Origin: Promicromonospora citrea
GTDB lineage: Bacteria; Actinomycetota; Actinomycetes; Actinomycetales; Cellulomonadaceae
Direction of reading: 5' to 3'
Length of the DNA: 38,473 bases
NCBI RefSeq assembly: GCF_013004695.1
Contig: NZ_JABEMG010000033.1
Coordinates: 1-38,473, forward strand
Shown here piece by piece: positions 7,997 through 15,849 of the stretch. Position numbers and translations under genes: made by a program. The notes below the pieces were generated by a model. The model had not been told where the DNA came from. It saw only the letters and a program-made list of their open reading frames with translations, and did no database searches. Position 1 is the first letter of the stretch; every line of letters begins with the position of its first letter.

Positions 7997-8740
7997 ATGG
8001 ACCTTCTCTCCGCCGAGCTCACGGGCACCGCGCTGGTCGGCGCCCTCGTGGTGCTCGCCCTCATCGACTCGACGAGCTTCGGCACGCTGCTCATCCCCGT
8101 GTGGCTGCTCATGTCTCCCGGCCGGGTGCGGGTGGGCCGGATGCTGCTCTACCTCGGCTCGATCGCGGGGTTCTACGCGCTCGTGGGCCTCGCGATCCTG
8201 CTCGGCGCCGACGCCCTGGGCGAGACGCTGGAGCGGCTGTCGAGCACGCGCGCCTTCCTCGTCGGGCAGCTCGTGGTGGGCGCGGGGCTGCTCGCGTGGA
8301 GCTTCAAGATCGAGCCGATCGGCGGGCGCCGGAAGGACGACGCGCAGGCGCGGGCGGGCGCGGTCCGGCTGGGCCGGTGGCGCGAGCGCGTGCTCGGCAG
8401 CGAGACGGGCAGCGGCCGGGCGCTGGCGCTGCTCGCGGTGGGTGCGGGGCTCGTCGAGGTCGCGACGATGCTGCCCTACCTCGCGGCCCTCGGTCTCATC
8501 GGCACGCAGGGTCCGGGCTGGCCGACGTCGGCCCTGTGGGTGGCCGGGTACTGCGTGGTCATGGTCGCCCCCGCCCTCGTGCTGACCGCCGCCCGGGTGG
8601 TCGCGGCCCGGCTCGTGGAGCGGCCGCTGGGCCGGCTGGACTCCTGGCTCACGCGGAACGCCGCGAGCACGACGGCCTGGGTGGTCGGCATCGTCGGGTT
8701 CCTCGTGGCGCGCGACGCGATCGGCCGCCTCTGGGGCTGA
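7997..8740 (+). CDS. GAP-family (Sap-like) six-helix membrane protein
   Basis: The 247-residue polytopic membrane protein has about six hydrophobic segments and an internal cytoplasmic loop (about 99-130, GGRRKDDAQ). The first helix contains ALIDSTSFGTLLIPVWLL and the second half repeats the pattern with VEVATMLPYLAALGLIG, as in the LysE/GAP superfamily (sulfolipid-1-addressing protein type). Members are thought to export small molecules or lipid precursors; the substrate is unknown. ATG 7997 gives the first residues MDLLSAEL. No Shine-Dalgarno is evident, and GAGGCT seven bases upstream may be a -10 for leaderless transcription. It is divergent from the kinase operon and followed by a strong hairpin. 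Confidence 0.8.
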   Translation: MDLLSAELTGTALVGALVVLALIDSTSFGTLLIPVWLLMSPGRVRVGRMLLYLGSIAGFYALVGLAILLGADALGETLERLSSTRAFLVGQLVVGAGLLAWSFKIEPIGGRRKDDAQARAGAVRLGRWRERVLGSETGSGRALALLAVGAGLVEVATMLPYLAALGLIGTQGPGWPTSALWVAGYCVVMVAPALVLTAARVVAARLVERPLGRLDSWLTRNAASTTAWVVGIVGFLVARDAIGRLWG

Positions 8741-8747
8741 GTGCGCC

Positions 8748-8787
8748 GACGCCCCGCCGCGACCGGCGTGCGGTCGGGCGGGGCGTC
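8748..8787. terminator. Bidirectional intrinsic-type terminator hairpin
   Basis: An 11-bp perfect stem (8748-8758 with 8777-8787) continues into a 6-bp inner stem (8760-8765 with 8771-8776) past a single-base bulge, with loop GCGTG. It lies between the convergent GAP-family gene and ilvE. No T-tract follows on either strand. Confidence 0.8.
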
Positions 8788-8812
8788 GTGGCGATCCGGT
8801 CGGGCGCGTCCG

Positions 8813-9943
8813 TCAGGCGAGCCGGCGCATCCAGCCGTGCCGGTCGGCAGCGCGGCCGTACTGGATGTCGGTGAGCTCCTGGCGCAGCGCCATCGTCAGC
8901 TCCCCGGGCTTGCCCCCGTTGAGCTCGTGGTCGAACGACGAGCCGGCGAGCCGGCCCACGGGCGTCACGACGGCGGCCGTGCCGCACGCGAAGAACTCGG
9001 TGACGCGGCCGGACTCGAGGCCCGCCACGACCTCCGACAGCGGGATGCGCCGCTCCACGACCTCGTAGCCGCGGTCGGCGGCGAGCTGCAGCACCGACGC
9101 GCGCGTGATGCCCTCGAGGATCGAGCCGAGCTCGGGCGTGTGGATCTTCTGGTCGTCGGTGACGAGGAAGACGTTCATGCCGCCGAGCTCCTCGAGGTAC
9201 GTCGAGGACGCGGCGTCGAGGAAGCAGACCTGGTCGAAGCCCTCCTGCTGCGCCTGGAGCTGCGGCAGCAGGCTCGCGGCGTAGTTGCCGCCGAACTTCG
9301 CGTCACCGGTGCCGCCGGGCGGGCCCGCGCGGTGGTACTGCTCGGACACGTAGATCGACACCGGCTGCACGCCGCCCGAGAAGTACGGGCCGACGGGCGA
9401 GGCGATGACGATGTACTCGGCCTCCGTCGACGGCCGCACGCCGAGGAACACCTCGGACGCGTACATGAACGGCCGCAGGTACAGGGACGAGTCCTCGCCG
9501 TCCGGCACCCACTCGATGTCCGTGCGGACGAGGGCGGCGAGCGAGCCGATGAAGTCGTCCACGCTCAGCGCGGGCAGCGCGAGTCGGTGCGCGGAGCGGG
9601 CGAACCGGCGCGCGTTCTCGTCCGGGCGGAAGGTCCACACCGAGCCGTCGGCGTGCTTGTAGGCCTTGAGCCCCTCGAAGATCTCCTGCGCGTAGTGCAG
9701 CACCGCCGTCGCGGGGTCGAGCTGCAGCGGACCGTACTTCTCGATCCGCCGGTCCTTCCAGCCGTCCGCGGCGGTCCACGAGATGCGCGCCATGTGGTCC
9801 GTGAACTTCGTCCCGAACTTCGGGGCGCGCAGCGCCTCGGCGCGCTCCGCATCCGACGTCGGCACGTCCGTGGGCCGCACGTCGAAGAGTGCCACCAGGT
9901 CCTCGAGCGGCGCGGGCAGGATGGGGTCCGTCGTTGTTGTCAT
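8813..9943 (-). CDS. ilvE: Branched-chain amino acid aminotransferase
   Basis: The 376-residue class IV (fold IV) PLP transaminase catalyses the last step of Leu, Ile and Val synthesis, using glutamate as amino donor. Family landmarks are present: IEKYGPLQLDPATAVLHYAQ, EIFEGLKAY, DAKFGGNYAASLL (with the likely PLP lysine), FLDAASSTYLEELGGMN and LEGITRASVL. The start is ATG 9943, giving MTTTTDPILP, with AAAGG a few bases upstream; the longer frame to GTG 9958 overlaps that ribosome-binding site. It lies downstream of leuB on the same strand, but a perfect 11-bp hairpin between them suggests its own transcript. AAGACT (complement of 9974-9979) is a possible -10 hexamer. Confidence 0.97.
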   Translation of the reverse strand: MTTTTDPILPAPLEDLVALFDVRPTDVPTSDAERAEALRAPKFGTKFTDHMARISWTAADGWKDRRIEKYGPLQLDPATAVLHYAQEIFEGLKAYKHADGSVWTFRPDENARRFARSAHRLALPALSVDDFIGSLAALVRTDIEWVPDGEDSSLYLRPFMYASEVFLGVRPSTEAEYIVIASPVGPYFSGGVQPVSIYVSEQYHRAGPPGGTGDAKFGGNYAASLLPQLQAQQEGFDQVCFLDAASSTYLEELGGMNVFLVTDDQKIHTPELGSILEGITRASVLQLAADRGYEVVERRIPLSEVVAGLESGRVTEFFACGTAAVVTPVGRLAGSSFDHELNGGKPGELTMALRQELTDIQYGRAADRHGWMRRLA

Positions 9944-10046
9944 GTCGATGCCTTTCACCGGAATGCTGCTGTCAGTCTTCCACGCCCGGCGAGGCGGAGG
10001 GAGCGTTCCGGGCCGGGCGTCGTGCCCGGGTACGGCTCTCGACGAC

Positions 10047-10094
10047 CGAGAGCGGCGCCCGGGGCCTGTTCGCGGGACCCGGACGCCGCTCTCG
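10047..10094 (-). terminator. Hairpin downstream of leuB
   Basis: A perfect 11-bp inverted repeat (10047-10057, CGAGAGCGGCG, with 10084-10094) lies just after the leuB stop and before the ilvE promoter region. It lacks a T-run and probably acts as the leuB terminator. Confidence 0.65.
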
Positions 10095-10106
10095 TGGAGC
10101 GGGGCG

Positions 10107-11162
10107 TCAGCCGGTCACGCGTGCCGCGATGTCGCGGCCTACCTGGTCGGTCGTGCGTACGACGTCCCCGCGCTCCGCGAGGTCTGCGGCGACCGCGTCC
10201 TGGACGCGTACGGACTCCTGGGTGTACCCGAGGTGGTCCAGCAGGAGCGCGACCGAGAGGATCGTCGCCGTCGGGTCGGCCTTGCCCTGGCCCGCGATGT
10301 CGGGCGCCGAGCCGTGCACCGGCTCGAACATCGACGGCGCGGTGCGGTCGGGGTTGATGTTGGCCGACGCGGCCAGGCCGATGCCGCCGGAGATCGCGGC
10401 GGCCTGGTCGGTGAGGATGTCACCGAAGAGGTTGTCGGTCACGATGACGTCGAAGCGCGACGGGTTCGTCGTGAGGAAGATCGTCGCGGCGTCGACGTGC
10501 AGGTAGTCCGTCGTGACGTCGGGGAACTCGGCGTTGACGGCCTCGACCGTCCGACGCCACAGGTGCCCCGCGTGCACGAGCACGTTGTGCTTGTGCACCA
10601 GGGTCAGGTGCTTGCGCGGCCGCGCGCTCGCCCGCGCGAACGCGTCCCGCACGACGCGCTCGACGCCGAACGCCGTGTTCACGCTGACCTCGGTCGCGAT
10701 CTCCGCCGGCGTGCCGACGCGCAGCGCGCCGCCGTTGCCGACGTAGGGACCCTCCGTGCCCTCGCGCACGACGACGAAGTCGATCTCGCCCGGGTCGGCC
10801 AGGGGGCTCGTGACGCCCTCGAACAGCCGGGTCGGGCGCAGGTTCACGTAGTGGTCGAGCGCGAAGCGCAGCTTGAGCAGCAGGCCGCGCTCCAGCACAC
10901 CGCTCGGCACCGACGGGTCACCGATGGCACCGAGCAGGATCGCGTCCTGCCCCTTGATCCGCTCGAGATCCTCGTCCGTGAGGGTCTCGCCCGTCGCGTG
11001 CCAGCGGCGCGCGCCCAGGTCGAACTCGGTGGTGGAGAGCTTGGTGCCCGACGGCGCCAGCGCCGCCTCGAGGACCGCGAGGCCCTGTTCCACGACCTCC
11101 GTGCCGATGCCGTCTCCTGCGACGACCGCGAGGTCGATGCCGTCTGTCGTAGCCTCTGCCAT
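10107..11162 (-). CDS. leuB: 3-isopropylmalate dehydrogenase
   Basis: The 351-residue NAD-dependent beta-decarboxylating dehydrogenase is the third step of leucine synthesis. Family features are [12 protein letters not shown] at the N-terminus, [38 protein letters not shown] with the catalytic Lys, the aspartates of [15 protein letters not shown], and the NAD-binding [15 protein letters not shown]. The length is typical of the actinobacterial LeuB subgroup. ATG 11162 lies 6 bases after a TAGGCT hexamer, so the mRNA is probably leaderless; there is no Shine-Dalgarno. It is followed by a hairpin and then ilvE. leuA, leuC and leuD are not in the window. Confidence 0.97.
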   Translation of the reverse strand: MAEATTDGIDLAVVAGDGIGTEVVEQGLAVLEAALAPSGTKLSTTEFDLGARRWHATGETLTDEDLERIKGQDAILLGAIGDPSVPSGVLERGLLLKLRFALDHYVNLRPTRLFEGVTSPLADPGEIDFVVVREGTEGPYVGNGGALRVGTPAEIATEVSVNTAFGVERVVRDAFARASARPRKHLTLVHKHNVLVHAGHLWRRTVEAVNAEFPDVTTDYLHVDAATIFLTTNPSRFDVIVTDNLFGDILTDQAAAISGGIGLAASANINPDRTAPSMFEPVHGSAPDIAGQGKADPTATILSVALLLDHLGYTQESVRVQDAVAADLAERGDVVRTTDQVGRDIAARVTG

Positions 11163-11168
11163 GGCGTG

Positions 11169-11174
11169 AGCCTA
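11169..11174 (-). promoter_or_regulatory. Candidate -10 box for leaderless leuB
   Basis: The minus strand reads TAGGCT, then six bases, then the leuB ATG. This TANNNT-N6/7-start layout is the usual signature of leaderless transcripts in actinobacteria. No convincing -35 box is present. Confidence 0.5.
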
Positions 11175-11230
11175 CGCGCGCGAGGCGCAGGATGAGACGC
11201 GGGTCTCAGCCCGTGGACGGGTCACGGCGC

Positions 11231-11629
11231 TCACCGGTCCCGCGCGGAGAGGACGCAGAACTCGTTGCCGTCCGGGTCGGCCAGCACGGTCCACGACGCC
11301 TGCTCCGGCTGCCCGACGTCGATCACGGTCGCCCCCAGCTCCACGAGCCGCGCGATCTCCGCGTCCCGGTCGTCGCTCGTGTGCGGCGCGAAGTCCCAGT
11401 GCAGCCGGTTCTTGCCCGTCTTCTCGTGCGTGACCGGCACGAACACCATCCCCGGCGGCACCTGGTGGAACTCCAGCCGCTCCACGAGCTCCAGCCCCCA
11501 CGGCGGCACGACCACCGACTCGGCGTCGGTGTCGACGACGACCGTCCAGCCCAGGGCCTCGGCCCACCAGGCGGCCAGCCGCCGGTGGTCCGTGGACTCC
11601 ACCACAGTCGAGTACCAGCGCAGCGCCAT
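11231..11629 (-). CDS. VOC-family (glyoxalase-like) protein
   Basis: The 132-residue protein has the fold pattern of the vicinal oxygen chelate superfamily. Its start, WYSTVVESTDHRRLAAWWAEALGW, is followed by FVPVTHEKTGKNRLHWDF and ends with ASWTVLADPDGNEFCVL, the typical DPDGNEF motif of glyoxalase-like domains. Many actinobacterial members of this size are uncharacterised; some act in antibiotic resistance or isomerisation, and nothing here points to a substrate. The start is ATG 11629, preceded by GAGGTGA; the longer frame to 11662 adds a basic segment without similarity. It stands alone on the minus strand downstream of the ASCH gene. Confidence 0.85.
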   Translation of the reverse strand: MALRWYSTVVESTDHRRLAAWWAEALGWTVVVDTDAESVVVPPWGLELVERLEFHQVPPGMVFVPVTHEKTGKNRLHWDFAPHTSDDRDAEIARLVELGATVIDVGQPEQASWTVLADPDGNEFCVLSARDR

Positions 11630-11714
11630 CGCTCTCACCTCTCGTCGGTGTTCCCCGGCCACCCGGCCGAGACCCCCACGGTAGGACGACCCACCGACAC
11701 CCCGGGCCGGGGAC

Positions 11715-12350
11715 TCAGCGCTGGGGGTAGAGCAGCTCGAAGCGCTCGCACAGCAGCGGCATGTCGGGCGCGAACTCGCGGCCCGGGCCCAGCGTGCGGC
11801 GGAAGTACGCCTCGTGCCCCGCGCGCCACGACGCGAGCGTGCGGTCGTCCTCGCCCTCCGCCGCCGCGAAGTCCTCGTCCACGTCCTCGAACGCGACCGT
11901 CTCGACGCTCGTGGTGCGGATCAGCGCGCGGGGGTGGCCCTCGCCGTCGAGCAGGATGGACAGCTCACCCACGACCGGCAGCGGCGCGCCCTCGTCCTCG
12001 TAGTCCCACAGCGCCGACGACGTGGCCGTCTTGTCGCCCGCCAGCACGGCGTCGAGCAGGCGCTGCGCCAGGCCGGGCTCGTCCCCGAACGACCACGCCT
12101 GCGGCGGCACGGTCTCGTTCACGGTCTGGCCGACGACGACGCTCGCCTTCGCCATGCCCGCGAACTGCCGGGCGGCGGCCCAGAAGTCCAGCACCTCGGC
12201 GGCCAGCTCGGCGTCCTCGGCCGGCACCGCCTCGGGGTCGAACGTGGCGGGGTCGAAGGTCGCGTCCGTCGCGGGGTCGAGGGTCGCGTCCGTCGCGCTC
12301 TCCACGGCCGGCTCGTCGCCCGCTGCCTGCGGGTTCGGGTCCTGGTTCAC
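11715..12350 (-). CDS. ASCH-domain protein
   Basis: The 211-residue protein has a low-complexity acidic N-terminus (about 1-50, with a repeated D-A-T-x-D-P-A-T pattern) and a C-terminal ASCH domain (about 85-190). The domain shows WSFGDEPGLAQRLLDAVLAG, DKTATSSALWDYEDEGAPLP, VGELSILLD and TTSVETVAFEDVDEDFAAAEG. ASCH domains have a PUA-like fold and are suspected RNA-binding or RNA-modifying modules; a few are amidohydrolases acting on N4-acetylcytidine. GTG 12350 is chosen because six bases upstream lies CAGGAT, a possible leaderless -10. The frame is open to 12428 but that extension contains no motif. It is divergent from the betaine importer. Confidence 0.85.
   Translation of the reverse strand: MNQDPNPQAAGDEPAVESATDATLDPATDATFDPATFDPEAVPAEDAELAAEVLDFWAAARQFAGMAKASVVVGQTVNETVPPQAWSFGDEPGLAQRLLDAVLAGDKTATSSALWDYEDEGAPLPVVGELSILLDGEGHPRALIRTTSVETVAFEDVDEDFAAAEGEDDRTLASWRAGHEAYFRRTLGPGREFAPDMPLLCERFELLYPQR
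12248..12295. repeat. Tandem 24-bp repeat inside the ASCH gene
   Basis: Two nearly identical 24-bp units (12248-12271 and 12272-12295, one difference in the first 20 bases) plus a degraded partial copy just to the left encode the D-A-T-x-D-P-A-T linker. The period is a multiple of three, so copy-number change keeps the frame. Confidence 0.75.
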
Positions 12351-12428
12351 GGGGCCATCCTGCCCTACGGGACGGCCCGCGACGAGACCGTCCCGGCACC
12401 GGTCCGCCGGGCTCCGCTCCCCATGCAA

Positions 12429-12510
12429 AGAACTGAACGATCCGATAACGAACGCTTACCTGGTTTGCCTCCGCTCGTCCGGACATGGTCTGGTGAACGA
12501 CAGTTCAGTC
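12429..12510. promoter_or_regulatory. AT-richer divergent promoter region between ASCH gene and betaine importer
   Basis: The 223-bp gap 12351-12573 holds one conspicuously AT-richer stretch. It contains GATAAC (12444-12449), TTACCT (12456-12461) and TTGCCT (12465-12470). A 7-bp inverted pair, ACTGAAC at 12432-12438 and GTTCAGT at 12503-12509, flanks it. No single -35/-10 pair with correct spacing stands out, so the start site cannot be assigned. Confidence 0.35.
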
Positions 12511-12573
12511 CGCAGGACGTGCCGGCCCAGGGGTCCGCCCCGCCGCCGCCGTCCGCCGAAACGAGGGGGCTGC

Positions 12574-13812
12574 GTGCCAGCCATCGAGGCACACCACCTG
12601 TACAAAGTGTTCGGCCGCAAGGGCCGCGAGGGAGTCCGCCGGCTGGAGGCCGGCGCGGACGCCGAGGAGCTGAGGAAGGCAGGGCTCACGCCCGCCGTCG
12701 TCGACGCGTCGTTCACCGTCGACGAGGGCGAGATCTTCGTCGTCATGGGGCTCTCCGGGTCCGGCAAGTCGACCCTCATCCGCATGATCAACGGGCTGCA
12801 CCCGCCCACCTCCGGGCACGTCGAGCTGTACGGCGAGAACATCACCGCCGCCACCGGCAAGGACCTGCGCCGCCTGCGCCGCGAGCGCATCAGCATGGTC
12901 TTCCAGCACTTCGCGTTGTTCCCGCACCGCACCGTGCTCGACAACGCCGCCTACGGCCTCGAGGCCCAGGGCGTCGGCAAGGAGGAGCGCAGGGCCCGCG
13001 CCCACGAGGCGCTCGAGCTGTGCGGCCTCACCGGCTGGGACGACCACCTGCCCGGCGAGCTCTCCGGTGGAATGCAGCAGCGCGTCGGCCTGGCCCGCGC
13101 GCTCGCCGCCGACACCGACATCCTCCTCATGGACGAGGCGTTCAGCGCCCTCGACCCGCTGATCCGGCGGGACATGCAGGACCAGCTCGTCGAGCTGCAG
13201 CAGAAGCTCGGCAAGACGATCCTGTTCATCACCCACGACCTCAACGAGGCCATGCGCATCGGCGACCGGATCGCGATGATGCGCAACGGCCGGATCGTCC
13301 AGGTCGGCACGGCCGAGGAGATCCTCACCGACCCGGCCAACGACTACGTCGCCCAGTTCGTGGCCGACGTGGACCGCACGCGCGTGCTCACCGCGTCGTC
13401 GGTCATGGAGCCGCCCGCCGCGACCCTGAAGGCCGAGCAGGGGCCGCGCGCCGCCCACAAGGTGATGCGCGAGCACCAGGTCCCGGCCCTGTTCGTCACC
13501 GGGCGCGACCGCACCCTGCGGGGGTACGTCACGGAGGACGAGGTCGGCCGCAACCTCGACCGGACGGACATCACGACCCTCCTGCACCCCGTCCCGGAGG
13601 CCGCGCGCGTCGCCCCGGACACCGCGCTCGCCGACCTGTTCGGCCCGGCCGCCGAGACGCCCGCCGTCGCGGTGGTCGACGACGACGGCCGCCTCCTCGG
13701 CGTCGTGCCCCGCATCACGCTGCTCGCTGCGCTGAGCCAGGACGGTACGAGCCAGGACGGTACGAGTCAGGACGAGCCCAGCCGGAACGAGACGGAGGCC
13801 GCCCGTGCCTGA
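12574..13812 (+). CDS. opuAA: Glycine betaine/choline-type ABC importer, ATP-binding subunit
   Basis: The 412-residue protein is of the ProV/OpuAA type. The ABC domain has Walker A GLSGSGKST (about residues 59-67), Q-loop FQHFALFPH, signature LSGGMQQR, Walker B ILLMDEAFSALDP and H-loop FITHDLNEA. The family insert KVFGRKGREGVRRLEAG lies near the N-terminus. C-terminal to it are two CBS-like segments (about 300-395), which in relatives sense ionic strength. The start is GTG 12574 (MPAIEAHHLYKVFG) preceded by GAGGGGG at 12563-12569; the frame is open far upstream but the extension is non-coding. The C-terminal tail carries a SQDGT repeat. It overlaps the permease gene by 8 bp. It energises osmoprotectant uptake in the cytoplasm. 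Confidence 0.95.
   Translation: MPAIEAHHLYKVFGRKGREGVRRLEAGADAEELRKAGLTPAVVDASFTVDEGEIFVVMGLSGSGKSTLIRMINGLHPPTSGHVELYGENITAATGKDLRRLRRERISMVFQHFALFPHRTVLDNAAYGLEAQGVGKEERRARAHEALELCGLTGWDDHLPGELSGGMQQRVGLARALAADTDILLMDEAFSALDPLIRRDMQDQLVELQQKLGKTILFITHDLNEAMRIGDRIAMMRNGRIVQVGTAEEILTDPANDYVAQFVADVDRTRVLTASSVMEPPAATLKAEQGPRAAHKVMREHQVPALFVTGRDRTLRGYVTEDEVGRNLDRTDITTLLHPVPEAARVAPDTALADLFGPAAETPAVAVVDDDGRLLGVVPRITLLAALSQDGTSQDGTSQDEPSRNETEAARA
13735..13779 (+). repeat. 15-bp tandem repeat in the 3' end of the importer ATPase gene
   Basis: Three 15-bp units occur: AGCCAGGACGGTACG at 13735-13749, an identical copy at 13750-13764, and a diverged third at 13765-13779. They encode SQDGT-SQDGT-SQDEP. 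The tail lies beyond the CBS-like region and may vary in copy number between strains. Confidence 0.85.
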
Positions 13813-14725
13813 GCCCACCACCCCGCTGTCGATCGTGCCCGCCATCCCGATCGGCACCTGGCTCGAGACCGGCTTCGAGGCGTTCAAGGACACGTTCGAC
13901 GCGGCCTTCGACGTCCTGCGCGACGTCATCTCCACGGCCATCGACGGTCTCGCCGGCGTGCTGCACGCGCCCGACCCGCTCGTCCTCGCCCTCGGCTTCG
14001 CGCTCCTGGCCTGGCTGGTGCGCAACTGGAAGCTGGGCCTCGGCACCCTGGTCGGCATGGTGCTGATCATCGGCATGGACATGTGGGACCCGGCGATGGA
14101 CACCCTGGCCATCGTGGTGGTGGCCACCGTGATCGCCCTGGTGCTCGGTATCCCGCTCGGCATCTGGGCGGCCCGCTCGACGACGGTCAGCCGCATCCTC
14201 AAGCCCGTCATGGACTTCCTGCAGACCATGCCGGGCTTCGTGTGGCTGGTGCCCGTGGTCAAGCTGTTCAGCATCGGCGTGGCGGGCGCCATGGTCGCGA
14301 CCGTCATCTTCGCGCTCGCCCCCGCCGTTCGCCTCACCGAGCTCGGCATCCGCCAGGTGGACAAGGAGGTCGTCGAGGCAGGGCACGCCTTCGGCGCCGC
14401 GCCCCGGCAGATCCTCCGGGACGTCCAGCTGCCGCTGGCGCTCCCGAGCGTCATGGCCGGTGTCAACCAGGTCATCATGCTGTCGCTGTCCATGGCCGTC
14501 ATCGGCGGCCTCGTCGGCGCCCCCGGCCTGGGCAACGAGGTCATCAAGAGCCTCTCGACCCTCGACCTGGCGCTCGGGTTCGACGGCGGCATCTCCGTGG
14601 TGATCCTCGCGATCTTCCTCGACCGCCTCACCGCGTCCATCGGCACCCGGCGGCCCGGCCGCGGCCGCCTGCGCGAGCTGCGCGACCGCTTCACCCGCAC
14701 CCCGGCGGCGAGCGCCGCCCCCTGA
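13805..14725 (+). CDS. opuAB: Glycine betaine/choline-type ABC importer, permease subunit
   Basis: The 306-residue inner-membrane protein is of the ProW/OpuAB type. It has an amphipathic N-terminus (WLETGFEAFKDTFDAAFDV), then about six to seven hydrophobic segments. The MetI-like domain includes MDFLQTMPGFVWLVPVVKLF and the EAA loop VEAGHAFGAAPRQILRDVQL, where the ATPase docks. The later part, MAVIGGLVGAPGLGNEV, is typical of betaine permeases. GTG 13805 lies inside the ATPase gene (8-bp overlap), indicating translational coupling. A 92-bp gap separates it from the binding-protein gene. Confidence 0.95.
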   Translation: MPEPTTPLSIVPAIPIGTWLETGFEAFKDTFDAAFDVLRDVISTAIDGLAGVLHAPDPLVLALGFALLAWLVRNWKLGLGTLVGMVLIIGMDMWDPAMDTLAIVVVATVIALVLGIPLGIWAARSTTVSRILKPVMDFLQTMPGFVWLVPVVKLFSIGVAGAMVATVIFALAPAVRLTELGIRQVDKEVVEAGHAFGAAPRQILRDVQLPLALPSVMAGVNQVIMLSLSMAVIGGLVGAPGLGNEVIKSLSTLDLALGFDGGISVVILAIFLDRLTASIGTRRPGRGRLRELRDRFTRTPAASAAP

Positions 14726-14817
14726 CCGTCCCTGCTCCCTCACGCGAGCCGGAACACCCCTGCAGAACGCCTACCCATACACGACGCACCCCAGAGATAC
14801 GAAACGGAAGGACACCG

Positions 14818-15720
14818 ATGATCGGCACGACCGGCAAGCGGATCGGAGCGGCCACGCTGGCGCTCGGCCTCGGCCTGGGCCTCACGGCCTGCGGCAGCGA
14901 GGACGGCGGCAGCAGCGAGGGCGAGGGCGGCGGGACCATCACGCTGGGCATCATCCCCTCGTGGACGGACGGCCTGAGCACCGCCTACCTGTGGAAGCAC
15001 ATCCTCGAGGAGGACGGGTACACCGTCGAGATCGAGGAGATCAACGACGCCGCGCCGCTGTACACCGGCCTGGCCGAGGGCGACCTCGACGTGTACCCCT
15101 CCGCGTGGCCCGAGGTCACGCACGCGGCGTACATGGAGGAGTACGGCGACGACCTCGAGGACCTCGGCACCTACTACGACGGCGCGAAGCTGACCATCGC
15201 CGTGCCGGAGTACTCCGAGCTGCAGTCCATCGAGGACCTGGTGGGCAAGGCGGACGACTACGACGGCAAGATCGTCGGCATCGAGGCGGGCGCGGGCCTG
15301 ACCAAGGCGACGCAGGAGCAGGTCATCCCGCAGTACGGCCTGGACGAGGACGGCTGGACCCTGCAGACGTCGTCGACGCCCGCGATGCTCAACGCCCTCG
15401 AGGAGGCGGTGGGCTCCGAGGAGGACATCGTCGTCACGCTGTGGCGCCCCTTCTGGGCCAACAACACGTTCCCCGTGCGCGACCTCGAGGACCCCAAGGG
15501 CGCGCTCGGCGAGGCCGAGGGCCTGCACGAGATCGCGACGAAGGGCTTCGGCGAGGAGTTCCCCGAGGTCGCCGAGATGATGGCGAACGCGAAGCTGGAC
15601 GACGAGCAGTACGGCACGCTCGAGGACCTCGTGGTCAACGAGCACCCCGACGACCCGGCGGCGGGCGTCGAGGCGTGGATCGCCGAGAACCAGGACTGGG
15701 TCGACGGCCTGACGAGCTGA
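14818..15720 (+). CDS. opuAC: Glycine betaine/choline-type ABC importer, substrate-binding lipoprotein
   Basis: The 300-residue protein starts with a lipoprotein signal: MIGTTGKRIG, a hydrophobic core, then the lipobox LTAC with the lipidated Cys near residue 24, followed by a Ser/Glu/Gly-rich linker. The mature part is an OpuAC-type binding domain. Aromatic residues typical of quaternary-amine cages are visible in IIPSWTDGL, YPSAWPEVTH and TLWRPFWANNTFPVRDLEDP. It is anchored to the outer face of the membrane and delivers betaine-like osmolytes to the permease. ATG 14818 follows GGAAGGA. A strong hairpin follows the stop, so the three genes form one unit. Confidence 0.95.
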   Translation: MIGTTGKRIGAATLALGLGLGLTACGSEDGGSSEGEGGGTITLGIIPSWTDGLSTAYLWKHILEEDGYTVEIEEINDAAPLYTGLAEGDLDVYPSAWPEVTHAAYMEEYGDDLEDLGTYYDGAKLTIAVPEYSELQSIEDLVGKADDYDGKIVGIEAGAGLTKATQEQVIPQYGLDEDGWTLQTSSTPAMLNALEEAVGSEEDIVVTLWRPFWANNTFPVRDLEDPKGALGEAEGLHEIATKGFGEEFPEVAEMMANAKLDDEQYGTLEDLVVNEHPDDPAAGVEAWIAENQDWVDGLTS

Positions 15721-15731
15721 TCTGCGTTCCT

Positions 15732-15769
15732 CACGACGGCGTCCCGGTCACGGCCGGGGCGCCGTCGTG
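15732..15769 (+). terminator. Terminator hairpin after the betaine importer operon
   Basis: A 10-bp perfect stem (CACGACGGCG at 15732-15741 with 15760-15769) continues inward by about six more pairs (15743-15747 with 15754-15758 plus wobbles). It is 11 bp after the binding-protein stop. There is no long T-tract. Confidence 0.75.
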
Positions 15770-15837
15770 CTGTTCGACCGGCCCTCCTGTGACGAGACCG
15801 ACAGCCGGACGCCGCTGCCTCGGGCAACCGCCGTTCC

Positions 15838-15843
15838 TAGACT
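15838..15843 (+). promoter_or_regulatory. Candidate -10 box for leaderless DMT transporter gene
   Basis: TAGACT is followed by six bases and then the GTG start at 15850. The placement predicts transcription beginning at the start codon. No clear -35 is seen. Confidence 0.55.
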
Positions 15844-15849
15844 TTCCGG

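Noticed and set aside
9944-10046. Attenuator or leader peptide before ilvE, and likewise before ilvD (32206-32340)
   Set aside because: No short frame with runs of Ile, Val or Leu codons and no T-tract hairpin was found in either region.
12432-12509. Seven-base inverted pair ACTGAAC/GTTCAGT as an operator
   Set aside because: The arms are short and 64 bp apart; chance occurrence cannot be excluded, so it is only mentioned within the promoter region.
12022-12573. N-terminal extension of the betaine importer ATPase
   Set aside because: The frame upstream of GTG 12574 runs through the opposite ASCH gene and promoter region with no similarity; a GAGGGGG ribosome-binding site precedes 12574.
14083-14817. 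Upstream extension of the betaine-binding lipoprotein
   Set aside because: This part is an out-of-frame reading of the permease gene; the lipoprotein signal starts cleanly at ATG 14818.
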